The notes under the pieces: generated by a model
The model's input: only the letters and a program-made list of their open reading frames with translations
What the model was told of the DNA's origin: nothing
The model's database searches: none
Part shown: positions 7,957 to 16,001 of the stretch, piece after piece
Numbering within the stretch: the stretch's first letter is position 1
How the letters are laid out: each line of letters opens with the position of its first letter
Source of the DNA: Geodermatophilaceae bacterium NBWT11
Lineage (GTDB): Bacteria > Actinomycetota > Actinomycetes > Mycobacteriales > Geodermatophilaceae
Direction: 5' to 3'
Length of the DNA stretch: 64,000 nt
Assembly (NCBI GenBank): GCA_014218215.1
Contig: CP043652.1
Location: 930,001 to 994,000, forward strand
Translations under genes and position numbers: made by a program

Positions 7957-7983
7957 GGGAAGCATCCCCAGGGGGTCGTCGTT
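7957..7983 (+). promoter_or_regulatory. Candidate SigR/SigH-type (redox sigma) promoter of mrx1
   Basis: GGGAAG (7957-7962), then 18 bases, then GTT (7981-7983), close to the SigR/SigH consensus GGAAT-N18-GTT with one mismatch. It precedes the mycoredoxin gene by about 70 bases, a fitting target for an oxidative-stress sigma factor. Confidence 0.4.
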
Positions 7984-8056
7984 GTCCCGGGTGCGTGCGA
8001 CCGCATGCCGTCGACCCGAGTGGCCGGCGTCCGCACCACCGATGGAGGATCGCTCC

Positions 8057-8320
8057 GTGAGCGCACCGACTGCCCCCGTGACCATGTACACCACCAGCTG
8101 GTGCGGCTACTGCGTCCGGCTGAAGAAGCTCATGCAGCGTGAGGGCATCGAGTGGGCCGAGGTCAACATCGAGACCGACGACGGTGCGGCCGACCTGGTG
8201 ATGAAGGCCAACGGCGGCAACCGCACCGTGCCCACGCTGGTCTTCGCCGACGGCAGCGCCCTGACGAACCCCAGCATCGAGCAGGTCAAGAACCAGCTCG
8301 CACAGCTCCCCGGCGCGTGA
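8057..8320 (+). CDS. mrx1: Mycoredoxin 1, mycothiol-dependent glutaredoxin-like oxidoreductase
   Basis: An 87-residue thioredoxin-fold protein. The active site is the CGYC pair (C16/C19) in YTTSWCGYC, with the cis-proline loop NRTVPTLVF around residues 56-64. Mycoredoxin 1 reduces protein-mycothiol mixed disulfides, and the length and CGYC motif match the family. The GTG at 8057 has GGAGGA seven bases upstream, which decides it over an in-frame ATG at 8042. It is divergent from uvrD2, as in mycobacteria. Confidence 0.9.
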   Translation: MSAPTAPVTMYTTSWCGYCVRLKKLMQREGIEWAEVNIETDDGAADLVMKANGGNRTVPTLVFADGSALTNPSIEQVKNQLAQLPGA

Positions 8321-8358
8321 TCCCGGCTCCACGGCCCTCCCCGGGTGATGATCACCCT

Positions 8359-8384
8359 GGTGCGGGCCGTGGACGGCCCGCACC
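8359..8384 (+). terminator. Hairpin downstream of mrx1
   Basis: A perfect 10-bp stem (GGTGCGGGCC / GGCCCGCACC) with a 6-base loop. It is preceded by a second inverted repeat, GGGTGA-TGA-TCACCC at 8343-8357, which could be an operator for the following ANTAR gene. There is no U-tract. Confidence 0.5.
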
Positions 8385-8427
8385 GCCGCGACCGTCCGGG
8401 TCGCCCCGAGGCAGGGAGGACGTGGTC

Positions 8428-9048
8428 GTGAGCACACCGGTCGGTCCCGCCGCGACCCCCGCCGAGCCCCACCTGGCCCCCGGTGACGACGTCGTGCGCA
8501 CCGCGGCGGGGGCGCCGGCGTTCGTGGTCACCCGCACCACCCGGGGCTGGGCGGTGCTGACCCCCGCTGGAGCCGAGGACGCCCCCGACCTCGTCGAGGC
8601 CATGAGCCTGGCCGACCTGATCGCCGAGGATCTGGGCGCCTCGCCCGAACCCGGTCGCGACGCCCGCCGGGCCGCCCGGGGTGCGGTCGACGCCGCCGAC
8701 GAGACCGACCCCCGCGACGCCCGGATCGCCGGCCTGGAGCGGACCGTCGCCCAGCTGGAGCACGCACTGGCCACCCGGGTCTCCACCGAGCGGGCCATCG
8801 GGGTGCTCGCCGCACGGTCGGGCTGCAGCCCCCGGGAGGCCTTCGAGGGGCTGCGCAAGCAGGCCCGGTCCGCCGGACGGTCGGTGCACGACCTGGCCCG
8901 CGAGGTCATCGACGGACTCACCTCGGCCCCGACCGTCCCGGCACCGGCCACTCCCCCGCCGGGCGACCAGTCCGCGCGGGGCAGTGCGCGTCGGGTCGAG
9001 CGCACCCGTGCCCGGCACGGGGCCGCCCCCGGTCCGGTCCAGGGCTGA
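8428..9048 (+). CDS. ANTAR-domain protein, putative RNA-binding antiterminator
   Basis: A 206-residue protein. Residues about 100-160 match the ANTAR three-helix RNA-binding domain: LEHALATRVSTERAIGVLAA, then SPREAFEGLRKQARSAGRSVHDLAREVI. ANTAR proteins bind paired hexaloop hairpins in nascent RNA to prevent termination. The first 90 residues form a small uncharacterised domain rather than a GAF or receiver domain, so the input signal is unclear. The C-terminal tail is Pro/Arg-rich. The GTG at 8428 lies seven bases after GGGAGGA; the GTG at 8422 is too close to it. Confidence 0.8.
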   Translation: MSTPVGPAATPAEPHLAPGDDVVRTAAGAPAFVVTRTTRGWAVLTPAGAEDAPDLVEAMSLADLIAEDLGASPEPGRDARRAARGAVDAADETDPRDARIAGLERTVAQLEHALATRVSTERAIGVLAARSGCSPREAFEGLRKQARSAGRSVHDLAREVIDGLTSAPTVPAPATPPPGDQSARGSARRVERTRARHGAAPGPVQG

Positions 9049-9149
9049 CCCTGAGCTCTCCGCTCCCGCTCACCCCCGTCGCGCTGGCCGACCGTCTCGC
9101 GGCCCTGCTGGCCGACACCCCGGCCGAGGCCGGCGCCGCCGCGCTACGG

Positions 9150-9698
9150 GTGGCCCTCGACGGGCCGGACGCCGCCGACCCCGAGGCGCTGGCCCGGGCG
9201 GTCGCCGAACGGCTCCCCGCGCTCGGCCGCCCGGTGACCGTCGTCCCGGCGGCCGGGTTCCTGCGTCCGGCCTCGGTGCGCCTGGAGCACGGCCGCACCG
9301 ACCCCGACGCGCGGTACACCGACTGGCTCGACGTCCGTGCCCTCGCCCGGGAGGTGCTCGACCGGGTCGGCCCCGGCGGGCCCGGTGACGTGCTGCCCGA
9401 GCTGTGGGACGCCGTCCGGGACCGGGCGACCCGGGCCGTGCGGGTGCCCGCAGCCGGGGTCGTGCTGGTGCCCGGGGCGCTGCTGCAGGGCGTCGGGCTG
9501 GCCTTCGACGTGGTGGTGCACCTGCGGGTGGGCCCGGCTGCCCGGGCCCGCCGCACCCCGGCGGCGCAGGCCTGGGAGCTGCCGGCCTTCGACCGGTACG
9601 ACGACGAGGTCGACCCGGTGGCGCTGGCCGACGTGGTCGTGCTCGCCGACCACGCCGACCGGCCGGCGCTGGTGCTGCAGGGCCGCTACAGCTCCTGA
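9150..9698 (+). CDS. Uridine-kinase-like protein with lost P-loop
   Basis: A 182-residue protein aligning by eye with actinobacterial uridine-kinase-like P-loop proteins: LDGPDAADPEALARAVAERL sits where active enzymes have a GKT loop, and GVVLVPGALLQG where the Walker B-like strand is expected. The GKT is gone (ADPEA), so kinase activity is unlikely. Coding-like sequence continues upstream without ATG or GTG back to CTG 9051, just after the ANTAR stop, so the real start may be a rare codon there. The 3' end overlaps the convergent nudC gene by 13 bases. Confidence 0.6.
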   Translation: MALDGPDAADPEALARAVAERLPALGRPVTVVPAAGFLRPASVRLEHGRTDPDARYTDWLDVRALAREVLDRVGPGGPGDVLPELWDAVRDRATRAVRVPAAGVVLVPGALLQGVGLAFDVVVHLRVGPAARARRTPAAQAWELPAFDRYDDEVDPVALADVVVLADHADRPALVLQGRYSS

Positions 9699-10678
9699 GC
9701 CAACCAGCGGTCGAGGATGTAGCGGGCGATGGAGACCGGCGGCGGCAGCGCGGCCGGTCCGTCACCGGCCAGCAGCTCGGCCCGGCTGAACCAGCGGGCC
9801 TCCTCGATCTCGTCGTGGTCGACCCGCAGCTCGGTGTCCACCGCACGCGCCGTGTAGCCCAGCATCAACGACTGCGGGAAGGGCCAGGGCTGGCTGGACA
9901 CGTACTGCACGTCGGTGACCTCGAGACCGACCTCCTCGGCGACCTCGCGGGCCACCGCGGCCTCGGCGGACTCCCCCGGCTCGACGAACCCGGCCAGGAT
10001 GGAGAACCTCCCGGCCGGCCACACGGCCTGCCGGCCCAGCACGCACCGGTCACCGCCGTCGTGCACCAGCATGATCACCGCGGGGTCGGTCCGCGGGAAG
10101 ACCTCCTGGCCCGTGCTGGGGTCGCGCTGGGTCCAGCCGGCCTTCTCGATGGTGGTCGCCGTGCCCGTGTAGGGGCTGAAGCGGTTGCGCTCGTGCCACT
10201 CCACGATGCCCACCGCCTGGGCCAGCAGGCCGGCGTCCCGGTCGCCGAGCTCCCCGCCGACCTCGCGCAGGCCGGTCCAGCTGTCCACCGGCCGGCCGTT
10301 GACGGTCAGCGCACGCTCCCCCCGGACCACCGCGTACGGCACGCCGTCGGCGTGGCCGAGGTAGATGCCACCGGTGGGGAACCCCGGCTGGGTGTCCCAG
10401 ACGAGCTCCGGACCGGCCGCCCCCTCGTGCACCGGCACCTGGCGCTTCTCGTCGATGGTCAGCACCTGCACCGGGCGGCCCTGTGCGGGGTCCTCGAGCA
10501 GCCGGTCCAGGTGGCCGCGGTCGTGGCCCACCCGGGACAGCACGGGCACGTCGTCCCCGGAGGAGGCGGTGGAGGTGACCCACACGCCGTCCTCGACGGG
10601 GGTCTCCAGCGGCGGGTGGCCTCCGGTCGGGGGCTCGGGGTTGTCGGCGGCGGTGCTGCCGCCGGGGGGGACGGTCAC
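9686..10678 (-). CDS. nudC: NudC-type NADH pyrophosphatase (Nudix), zinc cysteines missing
   Basis: A 330-residue Nudix hydrolase. The Nudix box GFVEPGESAEAAVAREVAEE is intact and the NudC signature SQPWPFPQSLMLGY follows, so NAD(H) pyrophosphatase or RNA NAD-decapping activity is likely. The zinc-ribbon position normally holding CxxCG reads RFSPYTGTAT and no replacement cysteines are visible, so this NudC probably lacks zinc. The GTG start at 10678 overlaps the stop of the upstream M16 gene (GTGA), indicating translational coupling. Location beside uvrD2 and mrx1 matches Rv3199c. Confidence 0.9.
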   Translation of the reverse strand: MTVPPGGSTAADNPEPPTGGHPPLETPVEDGVWVTSTASSGDDVPVLSRVGHDRGHLDRLLEDPAQGRPVQVLTIDEKRQVPVHEGAAGPELVWDTQPGFPTGGIYLGHADGVPYAVVRGERALTVNGRPVDSWTGLREVGGELGDRDAGLLAQAVGIVEWHERNRFSPYTGTATTIEKAGWTQRDPSTGQEVFPRTDPAVIMLVHDGGDRCVLGRQAVWPAGRFSILAGFVEPGESAEAAVAREVAEEVGLEVTDVQYVSSQPWPFPQSLMLGYTARAVDTELRVDHDEIEEARWFSRAELLAGDGPAALPPPVSIARYILDRWLAQEL

Positions 10679-12051
10679 GCGGAGCTCCCGGGGGTCGTGG
10701 AGGGGACGGTCTCGACCGGGCCGAGGGCGCGCAGCTGGTCCTCGACCTCGCTCGCGTCACCGACCACGACCGTGGTGAGACCGGCGGGGTGCAGCCAGCG
10801 GCGCGCGGCCGCGGACACCTCGTCGAGGGTGACGGTGGCCAGGGCGGCCTGGTGCTCGGCCAGCCACTCGGGGGGCAGGCCGTGGCCGATCAGCGCGGAC
10901 AGCGTGCTGGCCAGCCCGGCGTGGGTGGCCGTGGCCAGGGCCATCGTGCCCAGCACGTACCGGCGGGCGCCCTCGAGCTCGGCGTCGGTGACCGGCAGCA
11001 GGGCGATCCGGCCCAGCTCGTAGGTGGTCTCCAGCAGGGCGGGCCCGGTGACCCCGGTGGCGACGTCGGCGTCGACCAGGAACGAGGAGCCGGCGCCCAA
11101 GTGGTCGACCGCGCTGCGCGGGCTGTACGTGTAGCCGCGGCGTTCCCGGATGTTCTCCACCAGGCGGGAGGAGAAGTAGCCGCCGTAGACCATGTTCGCC
11201 AGCCGGACGGCCGGCAGCTCGGGGTCCAGCCGGCCGGGCGCAGGACCGCCGAGCCGGATGTTGGACTGCACGGCGCCCGGCCGGTCGACCAGCTGCAGCG
11301 GCTGGGGGCCGACGGTCGGCAGCGGCCCGGCCTCGACGCCGGTGCCCTCGCCCACCCAGTCGCCCAGGGCGGCGGCCACCGCGTCGGCGGCGGCCGCGGG
11401 GTCCAGGTCGCCGACGAGGACCAGCGTGCTGCCCGCGGGGAGCACCCGCTGGCGGTGGAGGGTACGTAGCGCGGCCGGGGTGACCTGCTCGACGAGGCCG
11501 GGCTCGGGCATCTGCACGGCGTAGGGGTGCTGGCCGTAGCGGCGGGTGGCCAGGGCAGTGCGGGCGACCACGCCGGGCTGGGAGCGGGCGATGCCGATCC
11601 GCTCGGTGACCCGGGCGCGCTCGGCGGCGACCTGGTCGGTGGGGTACGTGGGGCGGACGAGCAGCTCGGCGAGCACACCCAGCACGGCGGGCAGCCCGGC
11701 CGGGAGCATCGTCGTCCCCAGCAGGAGGCGGTCGGGGTCGGCCGACACCGACAGCTCGGCGCCCTCGGCCTGCAGCAGCTGGGCGACCTGGACCTGGTCG
11801 TGGGACTTCGTGCCCAGCAGCACCGCCCCGGTCAGGACCGAGGTGCGGGCCACGTGCACGGCGGCCGCGCGGGCGGAGGGGGCCGCGAACGGGATCCGCA
11901 GCCGCAGCTCGACCAGCGGGACCCCGGGCCGGGGCACGACGGCCAGCCGCAGCCCCGAGGGCAGCGTGCTCAGGTGCACCTCGGGCACCGGCTGCGGGCG
12001 GGGGTCACCCAGCGGCGGGACCAGGGAGAGGTCGAGGACGGGGGCGCTCAC
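10675..12051 (-). CDS. M16-family peptidase-like protein, non-catalytic subunit
   Basis: A 458-residue M16 (insulinase/pitrilysin-like) protein without the HxxEH zinc motif; the corresponding region reads LRLRIPFAAPSARAAAVHVAR. The C-terminal R/Y-type motif (SSRLVENIRERRGYTYSPRS) is present. This is typical of the inactive partner of bacterial M16B heterodimers. The start is GTG 12051, 28 bases after the catalytic M16 gene and overlapping nudC at the 3' end. Together with the upstream gene it should form a clamshell protease for oligopeptides. Confidence 0.85.
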   Translation of the reverse strand: MSAPVLDLSLVPPLGDPRPQPVPEVHLSTLPSGLRLAVVPRPGVPLVELRLRIPFAAPSARAAAVHVARTSVLTGAVLLGTKSHDQVQVAQLLQAEGAELSVSADPDRLLLGTTMLPAGLPAVLGVLAELLVRPTYPTDQVAAERARVTERIGIARSQPGVVARTALATRRYGQHPYAVQMPEPGLVEQVTPAALRTLHRQRVLPAGSTLVLVGDLDPAAAADAVAAALGDWVGEGTGVEAGPLPTVGPQPLQLVDRPGAVQSNIRLGGPAPGRLDPELPAVRLANMVYGGYFSSRLVENIRERRGYTYSPRSAVDHLGAGSSFLVDADVATGVTGPALLETTYELGRIALLPVTDAELEGARRYVLGTMALATATHAGLASTLSALIGHGLPPEWLAEHQAALATVTLDEVSAAARRWLHPAGLTTVVVGDASEVEDQLRALGPVETVPSTTPGSSA

Positions 12052-12079
12052 GAGGGGCCTCTCAGACGGTGGGGGGTGG

Positions 12080-13381
12080 TCACGATCGGGTGCGCAGCTC
12101 GAGGACGGCGGCGCTGTCGCGGGTGAGACCGCGGGCGGCCTGCTGCACGGCCTCGGGGGTGACGGCGGCCAGCCGCGCGGCCAGTTCGCCGGACAGCTCG
12201 GCGCGGCCGTGCACCAGCTCGGCGGAGGCGAAGCCCAGCGTGCGCCCCAGCACCGAGTCGGCGCCGCGGAGCAGCTGCGCGCTGGTGCGGGCCTGCACCC
12301 GGGTGAGCTCCTCGGCGGGCACGCCGTCCTGGGCGACCTTCTCGACCTCCTCGTGCACCGCGGCCAGCACCCGCTCGGGGGTGACGTCGGCCGGGTGGTG
12401 CACCTGGGTGGTGAGCAGGGTGGCGTCCCGGACGTCGAACGGGTCGCCGAACAGGCCCACGTAGGAGGCCTGGGCGACCGCGAGGTGGTCCTGGTGCACC
12501 AGCCGCAGCTCCAACCGGGAGGCGTCGCCCTCGCTGAGCAGCTCCGAGAGAAGCACGGTCCCGAGGTAGGTCTCCAGGTCACCCACCGGGTCGGGCACCC
12601 GCCAACCGATGGCCACCGCCGGTGCCGGTGCCAGGTCGTCGACCACCACGGCGTGCCGGGGGCCGGTCGGGGAGGCCTCCCCCGTGTAGGGCGTGGGCGG
12701 GGCCGCCCGGTGCGGGACGGCGTCGAACCACCGGCGCACCAGCGCCTCGGTCTCGGCGACGTCGAGGTCACCGCCCAGGCAGAGCACCGCGTTGGCCGGG
12801 GCGTAGTAGCGGTCGAAGAAGTCCTGCGCGTCGTCCACGGTGGAGGACTCGAGGTCGACGAAGGAGCCGTACCCGTCGTGGGTGTTGGCGAAGGACTCGA
12901 ACGCGACCTCGGGCAGCTGCAGCCAGGGGAAGGCGCCGTAGGGCCGGTTGAGCACGTTGACCCGGATCTCCTCCTTCACCACGTCGATCTGGTTGCGGAG
13001 GTTCTCCTCGGTGATGGCCGGGGACGCCATCCGGTCGGCCTCCAGGAACAGCGCCCGCTCCAGCGCCTCGGCCGGCAGCGCCTCGAAGTAGTTCGTGTAG
13101 TCCTGGTGGGTGGAGCCGTTGAAGGTGCCGCCGGCGGCCTGGACGAGCCGGGCGTGCTCCATCTTCGGCACGTGCGCCGAACCCTGGAACATGACGTGCT
13201 CGAAGAGGTGGGCGAACCCGGTGCGGCCCTGCGGCTCCGAACGCATGCCGACGTCGTAGAAGACGCTGACGGCGACGACCGGGACGCTGCGGTCCGGGGC
13301 CAGCACGACGCGCAACCCGTTGTCGAGGGTGAACCGCTCCACCGGGTGCCGGAGGGTCAGATCGGCAGCGGTCGCAGTCAC
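12080..13381 (-). CDS. M16-family zinc peptidase, catalytic subunit
   Basis: A 433-residue M16B peptidase. The inverted zinc motif HLFEH lies near residue 58 (GFAHLFEHVMFQGS) and the distal glutamate of the family is in the VVKEEIR helix, so it should be active. It pairs with the motif-less M16 protein encoded directly downstream. The start is GTG 13381, with a -10-like TAGGGT (13393-13388) exactly six bases upstream, suggesting leaderless transcription from here even though other same-strand genes lie upstream. Confidence 0.9.
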   Translation of the reverse strand: MTATAADLTLRHPVERFTLDNGLRVVLAPDRSVPVVAVSVFYDVGMRSEPQGRTGFAHLFEHVMFQGSAHVPKMEHARLVQAAGGTFNGSTHQDYTNYFEALPAEALERALFLEADRMASPAITEENLRNQIDVVKEEIRVNVLNRPYGAFPWLQLPEVAFESFANTHDGYGSFVDLESSTVDDAQDFFDRYYAPANAVLCLGGDLDVAETEALVRRWFDAVPHRAAPPTPYTGEASPTGPRHAVVVDDLAPAPAVAIGWRVPDPVGDLETYLGTVLLSELLSEGDASRLELRLVHQDHLAVAQASYVGLFGDPFDVRDATLLTTQVHHPADVTPERVLAAVHEEVEKVAQDGVPAEELTRVQARTSAQLLRGADSVLGRTLGFASAELVHGRAELSGELAARLAAVTPEAVQQAARGLTRDSAAVLELRTRS

Positions 13382-13387
13382 CGTCCG

Positions 13388-13393
13388 ACCCTA
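13388..13393 (-). promoter_or_regulatory. -10 element of a probable leaderless promoter (M16 pair)
   Basis: TAGGGT on the minus strand, six bases before the GTG at 13381. No convincing -35. Confidence 0.4.
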
Positions 13394-13407
13394 TCCGCGG
13401 GTACCGG

Positions 13408-14292
13408 TCACAACACCTCCACCGCCTCCAGCACCCGGTCGACGACGCCGTAGAGCTCGGCGTGGGTGTTGGGGATGGAGATGTAGAGCAGAGCCGGTGC
13501 CGGGCGACCGACGTCGACGACGAGCATCGCGGCGCGCTCCCCGCTGGCCTCGTAGCCCTCGACGTCCCAGCTGAGGGTGAACTCGTACAGCCAGGCGGGC
13601 GCGCCGTCGACGGTCATCGCCTCGTCGCGCAGCACCGCACGCTCGTTGGGTGCGGGGTAGTAGTTGCCCCGCGCGCTGTCGGCGACGGCCAGCGCGGTGG
13701 CCTGCTCGCTGCCCGGCCCGGCCCAGCCGTAGCCCTCGGCGACCGGCCCGGAGGTGACCTGGGCGATGAACTGCCCGCCGCTGGGCACGCCCTCCTGGGT
13801 GACGAAGAACTGGCCGGCCACCGACGTCGTCTCGAACGGGACACCGGAGGCGTACTCGTACCAGCCGTCGCCGAGGAACGGGTAGGAGATGCCGGCCTCC
13901 TCGTCGAGGATCCGCACCGTGCCCGGGTCGAAGGTCGGCCCGGCCGGGGCGGTGACCGCGGCCGACGTGGCGACCGGGGTGCTGCTGCCCGACCGGCCCA
14001 GGAGCACCGCCACGAGGACGACCACCACGACGGCGACGAGCACCCCGCCGCCCACCAGCAGCGGCGCGGTGCTGCTGCGCCGGGGCGGTGCGGCGGTCCA
14101 CGGCGCGGCCGGACGCTGCGGGACCGGCTCGAACGCGGACCCGACGTCGACCCCGGGGCCGGCCGGTGTGGTGACGTCGGACCAGGTCACCCCGTTCCAC
14201 CAGCGCACCAGGCCCGGGCCGCCGTCGGGGTCGGGGTACCACCCCGGTGCCGCCACCTGCGTCCCGCCCCCGGACTGCCCTGGTCCGCTCAT
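13408..14292 (-). CDS. DUF2510 membrane protein with extracytoplasmic domain
   Basis: A 294-residue protein. Residues 15-38 match DUF2510 (APGWYPDPDGGPGLVRWWNG), followed by a proline-rich linker, one transmembrane helix (about residues 75-97) and an extracellular domain of about 190 residues that I do not recognise. It lies directly downstream of the kinase gene in the same orientation (39 bases), so it may be a partner or substrate of that kinase. The start is ATG 14292. Confidence 0.75.
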   Translation of the reverse strand: MSGPGQSGGGTQVAAPGWYPDPDGGPGLVRWWNGVTWSDVTTPAGPGVDVGSAFEPVPQRPAAPWTAAPPRRSSTAPLLVGGGVLVAVVVVVLVAVLLGRSGSSTPVATSAAVTAPAGPTFDPGTVRILDEEAGISYPFLGDGWYEYASGVPFETTSVAGQFFVTQEGVPSGGQFIAQVTSGPVAEGYGWAGPGSEQATALAVADSARGNYYPAPNERAVLRDEAMTVDGAPAWLYEFTLSWDVEGYEASGERAAMLVVDVGRPAPALLYISIPNTHAELYGVVDRVLEAVEVL

Positions 14293-14331
14293 GCCGGCGA
14301 GCCTAGGGGGCCCGGTGTCCGGGCCGGCGGG

Positions 14332-16000
14332 TCACAGGTCGTCCCGGTCGGCGGTGTCCCGCCACCAGGACAGCAGGGGCGGGAGGCCGTCGACGCCGCC
14401 ACCCCGGGCGGACACGGTGGCCAGGCCCGGGCGGTCGTCCCAGGTCCAGGTGAGCACCGGGTCGCCGTCACCGTCCACCGAGCAGGCCAACCGGCCGACG
14501 GGCTGCTCGTCGAAGTCCGCCAACCGCACCCACCCCTGCTCGCCCTCGGACGCGGAGCACGTGTAGTCGTCGTCCCCCTCGAGCTGGGGCAGCCCGCCGG
14601 CGGCGACGACGGCCTCGAAGGCCGCGGCTGCCTCCGCCGGGGAGCCGTAGAGGTCGTAGCGCTGGGTGGCCGGGCCGTCCTCGGTGCCGCTGACCCCGCA
14701 GTCCAGGCCGGTGAGCACCGCGTCCGTGGGGTCGGTGACCGTGCAGGAGGACGGGTCGACGTCGGCGGGCAGCCCGACGGCGAGCAGGTCCTGTCGGGCA
14801 CCGATCGCGTCGTCCTGGGCGTCCGACGCCCGGCCGAGGGCGAGCACGAGCCCGATCCCGAGGGCAGCCGCGACCAGCGCCAGGACGACGACGGTCACCG
14901 GCAGCACCCGGCCGGGAGCCCGCCGGGCGGGCGCCGTCCGGTCCGGCGCCCACGGCGGGGGTCCGGGGAACGGGGCCGGGGCACGCGGGGGCTGGGCCTG
15001 GACCGACGTCGGTGCCGGGCGGGGCCGTTCGGCCGTCTCCGGCCGGCCGCCGTCACCGGCGGCCAGGCCGATCGTGGTGGGCGCGGTGCCCTCGGTCGGC
15101 GGGAGCTCGGCGGGGCGGGGCACCTCGACGCCGCTGACGCTCAGCGCCGCACGGGCGGCAGCGGCCATGCCACCGGCCGAGGTCCACCGCTCCGCGGGGT
15201 CCTTGGCCAGCCCCCGCGCCACGATGGCGTCCAGCAGCGCCGGCACCCCGGGGGTGATCGAGCTCGGTGCCGGCGGCGGGGTGTTGACGTGGGCGTACAT
15301 CTGGCTCGCGGCGTCCGCGGCGGTGAAGGGCCGCTGACCGGTGAGGGCCTCGAACAGCACGCAGGCCAGGGAGTAGACGTCGGCCGCCGCACCCAGCTCG
15401 CCGCCCAGGAACCGCTCGGGCGCCATGTACTCGGTGCTGCCGACGGTGAGCCCCGTGCCGGTCAGCGGCGGGCCGGTGCTGCTGTCCACGGTGCGCGCGA
15501 TGCCGAAGTCGACGAGGTAGACGAAAGTCCTCCCCCGGCGCCGAGTCGGCCAGGTCGCCGCCGTCGGCCCGGCCGACGAGCAGCACGTTGGAGGGCTTGA
15601 CGTCGCGGTGCACCAGGCCGTCGGCGTGCGCGGCGTCCAGTGCCCGGGCCACCTGACCGACGACGTCGACGGCACGGGCCGGGTCGAGCGGACCGGTGCG
15701 CCGCAGGAGAGCGGCCAGGTCCTCGCCCTCGACCAGCCGCATGTCCAGGAACAGCCGGCCCTCGATCTCGCCGTACCGGTGGATGGGGACGACGTGCGGT
15801 TCGCGCAGCCGGGCGGCCACCCGGGCCTCCCGGCGGAACCGCTCCCGGTAGCCCTCGTCGGTGGCCCACTGCGGGTGCAGCACCTTCAGGGCGACGTCCC
15901 GCTCGTGCTCGGCGTCGTGGGCCCGCAGCACCTCGCCCATGCCACCGCGCCCGAGCACCCCGAGCACCCGGTAGGGACCGAACTGCGCGCCCTCCTCCAC
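14332..16000 (-). pseudogene. Ser/Thr protein kinase (PknB-type) with single-base frameshift
   Basis: Two overlapping reading frames encode one receptor-type kinase. The first (from ATG 16000) has the glycine loop [13 protein letters not shown] lysine and HRDVKPSN catalytic loop, then runs out of frame. The second supplies [16 protein letters not shown], a transmembrane helix (VLPVTVVVLALVAAALGIG) and an extracellular domain. Removing one base in the AAA at 15524-15526 joins them as [14 protein letters not shown] with no residue lost, giving 555 residues. This looks like a one-base insertion, probably a sequence error rather than decay, because both halves are otherwise intact. The ATG follows the M20 peptidase stop by one base. 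Confidence 0.85.
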
Positions 16001-16001
16001 C

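Noticed and set aside
8042-8056. ATG 8042 as the mrx1 start
   Set aside because: The GGAGGA ribosome-binding site overlaps the first codons from 8042 and is correctly spaced for GTG 8057.
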